A stretch of 5,032 nt of DNA from Nitrososphaerales archaeon TH526 (GTDB lineage Archaea > Thermoproteota > Nitrososphaeria > Nitrososphaerales > Nitrososphaeraceae): assembly GCA_014523665.1 (NCBI GenBank), contig JAATVR010000151.1, forward strand, positions 1 through 5,032, in the 5' to 3' direction. Both the position numbers and the translations under genes were made by a program. Shown here piece by piece: positions 1 through 4,994 of this stretch (positions are counted from its first letter, which is position 1; each line of letters opens with the position of its first letter). Below the pieces are notes generated by a model, which saw only the letters and a list, made by a program, of their open reading frames with translations, had not been told where the DNA came from and did not search any database.

Positions 1-276
1 AATGAAATCTCGTGCAAATCCAATCCCACTACAAATCACAACATCACAAAATTGATTCGCAAAACTAAAGTTATCCTGCGGAATAATGCCAACCGTATCA
101 CCGTTTTGTTCTTTTGCGCCTCTACAGGCTGCCTCCATTACTCCTCCAAGTCCTCCACATACCAGCACTGAACCCGAGATCGCGATTTCTTTACCCACCT
201 CATATGCTATTTCTCTGGCGACCTCTGTACAACGATCATCGTTATAACCGATTACGCCTATCTGAAACTTCCGCAC
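1..276 (-). CDS. TIGR00725 / LOG-like Rossmann-fold protein, N-terminal 92 codons (cut by window edge)
   Basis: Reading the minus strand from a GTG at 276-274 gives 92 open codons to base 1, where the gene leaves the window. The protein begins VRKFQIGVIGYND, with a beta strand and G-x-I-G turn at about residues 6-10. A glycine-rich CGGLGGVMEAACRGA segment follows at about 40-54, then GIIPQDN at 63-69 and SGIGFARDF at 83-91. This order matches the TIGR00725 family, a relative of the LOG/'lysine decarboxylase-like' nucleotide-binding fold. The later GG-x-GT-x-x-E part of the family lies outside the window. In LOG enzymes the fold releases cytokinin-type bases from nucleotides; for TIGR00725 proteins no substrate is established and I assign none. 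The GTG is the only reasonable start, because a TAA stop in frame lies one codon upstream (282-280). It is transcribed divergently from ahcY. Confidence 0.85.
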   Translation of the reverse strand, partial: MRKFQIGVIGYNDDRCTEVAREIAYEVGKEIAISGSVLVCGGLGGVMEAACRGAKEQNGDTVGIIPQDNFSFANQFCDVVICSGIGFARDFI

Positions 277-300
277 ACCTTACCTAAAATCGATCCGATC

Positions 301-314
301 ATCATATACCTTTT
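301..314 (-). promoter_or_regulatory. Candidate TATA box for the TIGR00725-like gene
   Basis: Read on the minus strand, the sequence AAAAGGTATATGAT holds a TATATG core centred about 30 bases upstream of the GTG start at 276. That spacing fits an archaeal promoter driving a leaderless or nearly leaderless mRNA. No clear Shine-Dalgarno site precedes the start. The assignment rests on position and composition only. Confidence 0.35.
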
Positions 315-384
315 GCTTCTACCCTGAGGCAAGACAGGTTTAAGTGGTTCTTGAAAAAGCTTCAGGATCATGGCAATGACCAAA

Positions 385-437
385 CAACTCGGCTAATGAT
401 ATTTCGTCTGAGTTGCGCAAATGATTCTTGTTTTTTT
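385..437 (+). terminator. Hairpin followed by T-run; terminator or end of a small RNA
   Basis: CAACTCGG (385-392) can pair with CTGAGTTG (408-415) as eight base pairs with one G-U, around a 15-base loop. Fifteen bases later comes a run of seven T (431-437). In archaea T-runs alone can terminate transcription. No plus-strand gene lies upstream within the window, so this would end either a small RNA begun in this intergenic region or stray transcription running towards ahcY. Confidence 0.25.
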
Positions 438-581
438 GATACATTTATTTTTTCCTCATCCTGCCTTCCTATCTTCTTTATATCATTCCGATTATTTTCG
501 ATATTTCAGATACGCTTATCCATTTTTAGAAGGGATCCAGAATCAGGTTCTTCGTTCTAAGTTGTGATTGATGAATAAAAT

Positions 582-600
582 TCCAAGTCCCTCTCCAAGT
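582..600 (+). repeat. Direct repeat TCCAAGT x2 beside the ahcY TATA box
   Basis: The heptamer TCCAAGT occurs at 582-588 and again at 594-600, a period of 12 bases. The second copy abuts the AT-rich promoter core that starts at 601, where the BRE and upstream operators of archaeal promoters lie. It may be an operator for a regulator binding one face of the helix, but a heptamer pair can arise by chance. Confidence 0.3.
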
Positions 601-613
601 TAAAATAATATAT
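601..613 (+). promoter_or_regulatory. Candidate TATA box of ahcY
   Basis: The sequence TAAAATAATATAT is the most TATA-like stretch before ahcY. Its centre lies about 29 bases upstream of the ATG at 636 but runs into the ATG at 612. Archaeal TATA boxes centre about 26-27 bases before the transcription start. If this box is used, the mRNA would therefore begin close to 633-636 and exclude the upstream ATG. Confidence 0.5.
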
Positions 614-635
614 GGCCCGTGTATCGGCAAGCAAT

Positions 636-1889
636 ATGAGTTATCGTGTTCTCGATGTCTCCTTAGCTAGCGAAGGAAGGAGAAAAATTCAATGGGCGTT
701 GTCCCATATGCCTGTCTTGCAGTCTTTGACCAAGCAATATGAAGAAAGCAAGCCGTTAGAGGGTGTGCGCGTTGCCGGTTGTCTTCATGTCACAAAGGAA
801 ACAGCGGTATTGGTTGAATCTCTTAAAGCACTGGGGGCCCAACTTTCCTGGTGTGGGTGTAATCCTCTCAGTACTCAAGATGACGTGGCCGCATCACTCG
901 CTGAGGATGACAAGATATCAATTTACGCCAGTAGAGGAGTTTCGACCCAGCAATATTACGACGACATACACATGGCGATGAAGATTGATCCAAACATAAC
1001 CATCGATGACGGGGCAGATCTTACCTTGGAGATGCATAAGGCTATTCAAAATTTTAAAACTGTGTACGGAGGAACGGAAGAAACAACAACTGGGGTTGTA
1101 AGACTGAGAGCTATGGAAAGGGGCGGGATTCTCAAATACCCCATTATTGCAGTAAACGATGCTGAGACAAAACATGATTTTGACAATTTCTACGGGACTG
1201 GCCAATCCGCATTAGATGGAATCATTCGCGCCACGAACATCCTGATATCAGGGAAAAATGTTACAGTCTCTGGATACGGGCACGTCGGCAAAGGGATTGC
1301 TCGAAAAGCGGCAGGCTTGGGCGCAAATGTGACCGTAACTGAAATTGATCCAATATCTGCCCTTAAGGCAAAGTTAGATGGGTTTTCAGTTGCAAAGGTC
1401 TCGGATGCCGCATCCGCAGGAGACCTTTTCATAACAACAACAGGATGTAGAGATGTCATTGATTACGACACAATTCTCAAGTTAAAGAACGGAGCGTTAT
1501 TGGCCAATGCAGGTCACTTTAATGTAGAGATCTCAGTCGACGCCCTGGAGAAAAATGCAGTGGCGAAAAACAAGATAAACGATCATGTTTACCAGTATCA
1601 GCTGTCAAATGGTAAAGCTGTTTACCTTATTGCAGACGGCAGGTTGGTTAACCTTGCGGCCGCGGAAGGACATCCTTCTGAAGTCATGGATATGAGCTTT
1701 GCAAATCAACTGCTTTCTGTAATTCGAATTGCACAGACTCATAGTTCGCTTGAACCTAGGGTCTACGAAATTGGCAGAGAACAGGATATGGTCATAGCAG
1801 AAGCAAAGCTCCATTCCATGGGAATATATATCGACCAGCTGACGCAGGATCAACAGAAATACTTGAAGGGCTTTGACCAAGGTACATAG
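636..1889 (+). CDS. ahcY: Adenosylhomocysteinase (S-adenosyl-L-homocysteine hydrolase), archaeal type
   Basis: This cytosolic NAD-dependent enzyme reversibly splits S-adenosylhomocysteine into adenosine and homocysteine, relieving product inhibition of methyltransferases. Numbered from the upstream ATG at 612 (425 residues), the expected sites are all present. They include GCLHVTKETAVL (H59), DDGADLT (D133), EETTTGV (E157), K187 and D191 in NDAETKHDFDN, the Rossmann loop GYGHVGKG (221-228), GHFN (H302) and EGHPSEVMDMSF (H354). YGTGQS replaces the YGCRES of animal enzymes, as is usual in archaea and thermophiles. The chain ends FDQGT and lacks the KPDHYRY tail of eukaryotic and many bacterial enzymes. 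I prefer the ATG at 636 (417 residues, MSYRVLDVSLA) over 612: homologues typically begin close to this point, and the likely TATA box overlaps the 612 ATG. The longer form cannot be excluded. It is monocistronic, divergent from the gene at 1-276. Confidence 0.95.
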   Translation: MSYRVLDVSLASEGRRKIQWALSHMPVLQSLTKQYEESKPLEGVRVAGCLHVTKETAVLVESLKALGAQLSWCGCNPLSTQDDVAASLAEDDKISIYASRGVSTQQYYDDIHMAMKIDPNITIDDGADLTLEMHKAIQNFKTVYGGTEETTTGVVRLRAMERGGILKYPIIAVNDAETKHDFDNFYGTGQSALDGIIRATNILISGKNVTVSGYGHVGKGIARKAAGLGANVTVTEIDPISALKAKLDGFSVAKVSDAASAGDLFITTTGCRDVIDYDTILKLKNGALLANAGHFNVEISVDALEKNAVAKNKINDHVYQYQLSNGKAVYLIADGRLVNLAAAEGHPSEVMDMSFANQLLSVIRIAQTHSSLEPRVYEIGREQDMVIAEAKLHSMGIYIDQLTQDQQKYLKGFDQGT

Positions 1890-2008
1890 TCCCCCCCCAA
1901 CCTTCGGCTGGCTTGTATCGAATTAGAAAGTAGAGAAAAAGCGAACAAGACAGAGACGAGGAAATATATTGAAATACAAAGTCTAGGATTACAAGAGAAG
2001 GGGGGGAC
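1889..2008 (+). other. ahcY-tRNA gap with pairable C-run and G-run
   Basis: A run of eight C (1891-1898) directly follows the ahcY stop, and a run of seven G lies at 2000-2006. GTCCCCCCC (1889-1897) and GGGGGGGAC (2000-2008) are exact complements, nine pairs enclosing about 100 bases. Within the loop TTGTAT (1913-1918) can pair with ATACAA (1974-1979), and the remainder (about 1921-1965) is strongly purine-rich. This could be a fold in the ahcY 3' end or a small RNA, or chance pairing of two homopolymers. A short imperfect stem, CCAACC/GGCTGG, at 1897-1911 might instead act in termination. Confidence 0.25.
1962..1971 (+). promoter_or_regulatory. Candidate TATA box for tRNA-Val
   Basis: AAATATATTG is the only strong TATA-like element between ahcY and the tRNA. 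Its centre is about 63 bases before the tRNA 5' end. Transcription would thus start near 1993 and give a leader of roughly 35 bases, including the G-run, which RNase P would remove. Confidence 0.4.
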
Positions 2009-2029
2009 AGGTTAGCTCTTCAAAAAAAT

Positions 2030-2104
2030 GGATGGGTAGTCTAGCCTGGTTATGATACCTGTCTCACACACAGGTGATCGAGAGTTCGAATCTCTCCCCA
2101 TCCA
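2030..2104 (+). tRNA. tRNA-Val (anticodon CAC)
   Basis: A complete 75-base cloverleaf is visible. The acceptor stem GGATGGG (2030-2036) pairs with CCCATCC (2097-2103), with discriminator A at 2104. The D arm (2039-2056) carries the GG pair at 2048-2049. The anticodon stem CCTGT/ACAGG (2058-2062 and 2070-2074) closes loop CTCACAC, so the anticodon is CAC (2065-2067), reading GUG valine codons. The variable loop has five bases. The T stem GAGAG/CTCTC (2080-2084 and 2092-2096) closes loop TTCGAAT. There is no intron, and the 3' CCA is not encoded, so it must be added by CCA-adding enzyme. Valine identity fits the GTCTAG...GGTTATGA D-arm seen in archaeal tRNA-Val. Confidence 0.96.
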
Positions 2105-2261
2105 TCCTAATAACTCGGTTAAACAGATGCTGACCTCGATCTAGTTGTTTATACATCATTCGTTTGTCCGTAGAGCCAATTTTTAGATAAACGCAATGAA
2201 AATTAATTTCAAATCAAATTCCTAACGAGACCCGCAGTCATTTCCCAAGTCGTTTCAAATT
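2105..2261. other. Convergent intergenic region after tRNA-Val and DUF2070
   Basis: There is no gene here. The tRNA (plus) and the DUF2070 gene (minus) point into this stretch, so it should hold both terminators. On the plus strand a run of five T at 2180-2184 is the best candidate for the tRNA. On the minus strand, TGAAA and TTTCA arms (2197-2211, five-base spacer) in T-rich surroundings may end the operon. The octamer TTTCAAAT occurs twice (2207-2214 and 2253-2260). Confidence 0.45.
2111..2128. repeat. Copy 1 of an 18-base repeat shared with the Sec61-beta promoter
   Basis: TAACTCGGTTAAACAGAT here differs by one base from TAACTCGGTTAAATAGAT at 4258-4275, in the same orientation. The other copy lies where the minus-strand Sec61-beta promoter should be. 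By analogy, this copy could launch minus-strand transcription antisense to the tRNA, but nothing else supports that. Confidence 0.4.
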
Positions 2262-4067
2262 TCAAGTCATCAGTATCATACTAACAAAAGTAACTGCCAA
2301 TGCACACAGGAATATCTTTGTAATCCTCATTGATCTATCTAAAGCAAATGAATAGTCGTCTAGCTGTTTTGATCCCATTACCTTTACACTTGATATGGCC
2401 GAGTACAGCTCCAGAGATGAAGACTCTGCAGATTCCATTGCTCGAATTGATAATGCTTGAAATGCTTCTATAATCGAATCCTCCTTGCTGAGCTCTCCAA
2501 GCGCGAAGTAACCGTTCCGGGTCCTCTTTCCAGAAGTACTATGAGTGTCTGAGGTACAGATTTCGACCATATGATGGTCTTGACTTGTCAGTTTTTTCAA
2601 AATCTCCTCCCGCAGGCCATTCTTCATGTTATTGGAGTCAGCCCAGCCCAACAAATTCCACTTGTTGTCAATGCACAATGCAAGCACAGCCAAGCCAGAC
2701 TCACCCAGATCGTCTTGGAAACTAGCTCCAATAGGAATGTCCTTAATATTGGCGAAACCTGCCCGAAACGGATATTCTACTGCAGTAACTAATTTATCCA
2801 GACAACGCTCAGCGGTCTTGAGTAACCGTTCTGTCTGCTGGCCATCCAAGGTATCTCCCATTGCGTTGTGACTATCTATCAAGAGTAGGGAATCAAACCC
2901 AATCTTTTTTGAATAATGAGTAAGTTGAGATAGCACTGAATATGGAACATCCTCCATACCTTCCGGAGACATGGACAGAATTAGCATACAGACATTGTCA
3001 AATCTAATTCCAGTGGCGCTGCAATGACCATCCTCAACTCTGACCGGCCTCGAACAATGGCTATGAGACGAGAGCTTTCTTGCTGATTTCAGTCCTCTTA
3101 GGTATCTGCTTAGCTCTTCCTTAGAAGGAATATTCAATGCGTGGTCAGAAACACCGTGCAATACCATTGCCCTTCCAGAAAAAGCATTGTACAGAACGTA
3201 GGGAAGATTACTGCCTCCCACAGACAGGAAAGGACCTGGATGGACTTCGGGCAGAACAAGGGAGTATCCATTGCTTTTGTCAAGGGCAAATCTTATCATG
3301 AATGTAGAGACTGGCTTTTCGGCTGCCTTTTCTTCGGCTATCCGCTCAAACCTTGTTCCATCTTTCTCTGTCCAAGCAGCCAAAAATGCCTGCAAGATTT
3401 CAAACGTGCTCCGGATCTCTGGCCTTCCCGCACGATCTGCCATAATGGCCCACAGGATCCCCATGCCGACAATAACTAACCCGTATCCAAGAGCAATCGG
3501 GCTCGTAAATACGTCCGGGATAAACTGAAGTGGCATAAAGAAAAAGATAATGGTAAATGGGGCCACCAGCCCTACAAGAATCGCTCGCAGTAATGTTGCT
3601 CCAAAAACTGACTTAAACATACAGATCCTAAAGCCAGCCACGAAGAGCAACCCTTCTAATAGATAACTTGAATTTATGGCAGCACGATTATCATCGTTGC
3701 TTATTAAATTCGGTACGAGCAAGCCTATGCCTAAGGTAAGCAACCAGATGAGATACGAAAACGCAGATACGTGAAAGACTTTTGAGAGTTTGCTAAGGGA
3801 AGTCCCTTTCAAGAGAGTATAGTCCAAACATGTCAGTGCGAATAGGGCGATATTCCCTACGACAACATAATAAAGAAGATATGGGAAATTACTGAATCCG
3901 ACTCCAGTTACATATGCATTAGTGAGGATAGCAAGAGCAGAAAAGGCACAACATGTGATTACAAAAGAAAGTTTGGTAGTGGATGGATTCAGCTTGGTTA
4001 GAGCCCATCTTTTATGAATATTTGAAACGCTATCTTCTGCCTGCCTATACATGAAAAGTGTCGTCAC
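2262..4067 (-). CDS. DUF2070 family integral membrane protein, possible membrane-associated hydrolase
   Basis: The 601-residue protein matches the archaeal DUF2070 family (COG3356, which I recall being described as a predicted lipid hydrolase of the neutral ceramidase superfamily). The N-terminal half has about six hydrophobic segments (near 33-52, 58-80, 98-119, 134-150, 157-180 and 190-209). A large soluble domain (about 215-580) follows, then one C-terminal membrane segment (about 583-600). The soluble domain carries EVHPGPF (H276), GGSNLP (284-289), HGVSDHALN (H304, D308, H309), HSH (335-337), LLIDSHNAMGD (D398, H400, N401) and SDTHSTSG (D507, H509). These clustered His and Asp residues suggest a metal site; the substrate is unknown. 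The GTG start at 4067-4065 overlaps the Sec61-beta stop as GTGA, implying translational coupling; an ATG at codon 6 (4052-4050) is the alternative. It ends at TGA 2264-2262. No frameshift or truncation is seen. Confidence 0.88.
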   Translation of the reverse strand: MTTLFMYRQAEDSVSNIHKRWALTKLNPSTTKLSFVITCCAFSALAILTNAYVTGVGFSNFPYLLYYVVVGNIALFALTCLDYTLLKGTSLSKLSKVFHVSAFSYLIWLLTLGIGLLVPNLISNDDNRAAINSSYLLEGLLFVAGFRICMFKSVFGATLLRAILVGLVAPFTIIFFFMPLQFIPDVFTSPIALGYGLVIVGMGILWAIMADRAGRPEIRSTFEILQAFLAAWTEKDGTRFERIAEEKAAEKPVSTFMIRFALDKSNGYSLVLPEVHPGPFLSVGGSNLPYVLYNAFSGRAMVLHGVSDHALNIPSKEELSRYLRGLKSARKLSSHSHCSRPVRVEDGHCSATGIRFDNVCMLILSMSPEGMEDVPYSVLSQLTHYSKKIGFDSLLLIDSHNAMGDTLDGQQTERLLKTAERCLDKLVTAVEYPFRAGFANIKDIPIGASFQDDLGESGLAVLALCIDNKWNLLGWADSNNMKNGLREEILKKLTSQDHHMVEICTSDTHSTSGKRTRNGYFALGELSKEDSIIEAFQALSIRAMESAESSSLELYSAISSVKVMGSKQLDDYSFALDRSMRITKIFLCALAVTFVSMILMT

Positions 4068-4237
4068 ACAGGGAATATTAGGCGAATGAGTATAGAAACA
4101 CCAATTATCCCTCCTGCTATGCTAAGTACCAATTCGGGCTTGATCTTGACCCCTTTGGTCTCATCTTCAAAGAATCGAAGTAACCCTGCGCTGGAGGCTG
4201 GTAGTGGTGCATTCTTTTTCTTACTGCTACTGCTCAT
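4064..4237 (-). CDS. secG: Preprotein translocase subunit Sec61-beta (SecG homologue)
   Basis: The 57-residue protein begins MSSSSKKK, continues NAPLPASSAGLLRFFEDETK, and has one hydrophobic segment (about 35-55) ending in RLIFPV. This is the classic archaeal Sec61-beta pattern: a basic Ser/Lys tail, the PLPAS-x-AGL-x-RFFEDE-x-KG-x-KI-x-PE signature, and a single tail-anchored helix. It is the small non-essential-type subunit of the SecYE-beta channel, which moves proteins across or into the cytoplasmic membrane, with its N-terminus in the cytosol. I chose the ATG at 4237-4235 because family members start just before the Lys-rich tail. The frame is open upstream to 4390, but that extension resembles nothing in the family and crosses the promoter. 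It is the first gene of an operon with DUF2070, overlapping it by four bases. Confidence 0.94.
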   Translation of the reverse strand: MSSSSKKKNAPLPASSAGLLRFFEDETKGVKIKPELVLSIAGGIIGVSILIRLIFPV

Positions 4238-4257
4238 TGCTACAATTTGAAGGACCT

Positions 4258-4275
4258 TAACTCGGTTAAATAGAT
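4258..4275 (-). promoter_or_regulatory. Candidate promoter of the Sec61-beta/DUF2070 operon; copy 2 of the 18-base repeat
   Basis: Read on the minus strand, ATCTATTTAACCGAGTTA contains a TATTTAA core centred about 30 bases before the ATG at 4237. That fits a TATA box for a leaderless or very short-leader mRNA. The same 18 bases with one change occur at 2111-2128. Confidence 0.45.
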
Positions 4276-4390
4276 TACGATTAAAGATGAGAATTGATAC
4301 GGTATGGTGTGGTGTAATCGGGACTCCGCAGCTAACGTTAAGGACGGGGATAGTGAGGAACACACCAGGCATTCCTATCTCATCAGGCAA

Positions 4391-4402
4391 GGCTTAAAAG
4401 TA
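4391..4402 (+). promoter_or_regulatory. Candidate TATA box of aIF1
   Basis: GGCTTAAAAGTA, with core CTTAAAAG, is centred about 32 bases before the ATG at 4429. It predicts a transcript with a leader of only a few bases. No convincing Shine-Dalgarno site lies just before the start; the GGGG at 4409-4412 is too far upstream and off consensus. Confidence 0.4.
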
Positions 4403-4428
4403 AGAATTGGGGAAATAACTATCAATAG

Positions 4429-4737
4429 ATGGCGGTTATATGCAAGAAATGTGGCCTTCCCGACGATCTTTGTGCCTGTGGCGAATTGGAGAAAGAGGAC
4501 ACAAGGATCATCGTTCGACTAGAAAAGAGACGTTTTTCTAAGACAACCACGATGATTGAAGGTATAGATCCAAAACAAAGCGATGTCCAGAGTATTATTA
4601 AGGAATTGAAGAGCAGATTTGCGTGTGGTGGCACTGCGAAGGATGGATTCATAATGCTCCAAGGTGACCATCGAGATGATGTCAAGGGCTATCTGCTTAA
4701 AATGGGTTTCAATGAGGCGGCTATCGAAGTTCAGTGA
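4429..4737 (+). CDS. Translation initiation factor aIF1 (SUI1 family)
   Basis: The 102-residue protein matches archaeal aIF1/SUI1, which binds the small ribosomal subunit near the P site and checks start-codon pairing by the initiator tRNA. An N-terminal cysteine cluster, CKKCGLPDDLCACGE (Cys 5, 8, 15 and 17), could bind zinc as in many archaeal homologues. The SUI1 domain (about 24-100) follows, with the basic loop LEKRRFSKTTTMIEGID (31-47), the CGGTAKDG turn (65-72), the LQGDHRDDVKGYL segment and the C-terminal KMGF. Length is normal for the family. The ATG at 4429 is the family start. The gene is monocistronic and divergent from Sec61-beta across 191 bases. The bacterial relative YciH shares the fold but not the role, and archaeal context favours aIF1. 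Confidence 0.95.
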   Translation: MAVICKKCGLPDDLCACGELEKEDTRIIVRLEKRRFSKTTTMIEGIDPKQSDVQSIIKELKSRFACGGTAKDGFIMLQGDHRDDVKGYLLKMGFNEAAIEVQ

Positions 4738-4740
4738 ACT
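4728..4740. repeat. Perfect inverted repeat over the aIF1 stop codon
   Basis: AGTTCA-G-TGAACT is a perfect dyad with six-base arms around one base, and includes the TGA stop (4735-4737). The one-base centre is too tight for an RNA hairpin, so if meaningful it would act as a DNA site. A chance origin is quite possible. Confidence 0.25.
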
Positions 4741-4756
4741 GGAACATGCTCGTTGA

Positions 4757-4767
4757 ATTCTTTTTAA
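4757..4767 (+). terminator. T-run terminator after aIF1
   Basis: ATTCTTTTTAA, about 20 bases past the aIF1 stop, contains five consecutive T (4761-4765). This is the type of T-rich site at which archaeal RNA polymerase stops. No strong hairpin precedes it, and archaeal termination does not need one. Confidence 0.45.
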
Positions 4768-4888
4768 TAGGTGCTAGAATCTCTATGTAGGTAGACTCGT
4801 TTCCCTGCAAGATGGTGTAGATGTCTCCTCTCCTCTTTTATGTACTAGTATGGTAAGTAGATAGCTTAGTACTTTAACAGATTTGCTC

Positions 4889-4912
4889 ATTAAATATTAT
4901 ATAAGTATTAAT
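4889..4912. promoter_or_regulatory. AT-rich dyad centred on TTATATAA
   Basis: The palindrome TTATATAA (4897-4904) is flanked symmetrically by ATTAA (4889-4893) and TTAAT (4908-4912). It is the best TATA-box match in the window and, being symmetric, could fire in either direction. On the plus strand it would start RNA near 4926, some 65 bases before the partial gene at the right edge. On the minus strand it would start near 4875, where no gene follows. Confidence 0.4.
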
Positions 4913-4966
4913 TTATAGATACATTTAGGGTTAATTTTCAAACATTATCGTAAGTCTCTCTAAAGC

Positions 4967-4976
4967 AATTATAATT
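4967..4976 (+). promoter_or_regulatory. Candidate TATA box of the right-edge gene
   Basis: AATTATAATT is centred about 24 bases before the ATG at 4995 and 18 before the ATG at 4989. The spacing fits a leaderless mRNA starting at 4995 better than at 4989. Confidence 0.35.
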
Positions 4977-4994
4977 GTGTATTTGAAAATGGTG

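Larger units (their letters stand above)
277..635. other. Divergent intergenic region between the TIGR00725-like gene and ahcY
   Basis: No convincing gene lies here. The stretch holds promoters for both flanking genes. A T-rich belt at about 428-500 has runs of seven (431-437) and six (448-453) T on the plus strand, with a hairpin just before it. A short direct repeat sits next to the ahcY TATA box. A 69-codon open frame at 351-560 starts with TTG and encodes a Phe/Ser/Ile-rich string, which is what T-rich DNA gives by chance, so I do not call it. Confidence 0.6.

Noticed and set aside
391..430. C/D-box guide RNA suggested by AATGATA and CTGA sequences
   Set aside because: The boxes are off consensus and the spacing between them (about four bases) is far too short for a guide.
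351..560. 69-codon open frame on the plus strand between the divergent genes
   Set aside because: It starts with TTG, encodes a Phe/Ser/Ile-rich string expected from T-rich DNA, crosses T-runs, and resembles no family I know.
1889..2008. 5S rRNA, suggested by ~120-base length closed by a nine-pair helix
   Set aside because: None of the conserved internal 5S sequences or loops is present.
2571..3528. Several plus-strand open frames antisense to the DUF2070 gene
   Set aside because: All lie inside a well-supported coding region on the other strand and have no family resemblance.
4238..4390. 51-residue N-terminal extension of Sec61-beta to an upstream ATG
   Set aside because: The frame is open, but the extension covers the promoter, has no family resemblance, and the standard Sec61-beta start is at 4237.
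4304..4522. 72-codon plus-strand frame overlapping the aIF1 start
   Set aside because: It overlaps the well-supported aIF1 gene in another frame, and its protein has no recognisable feature.
4783..4890. 35-codon minus-strand frame beginning MSKSVKVLSYLL
   Set aside because: The TTATATAA box is only about 10 bases before its ATG, too close for transcription to include the start. The frame is short and unrecognised.
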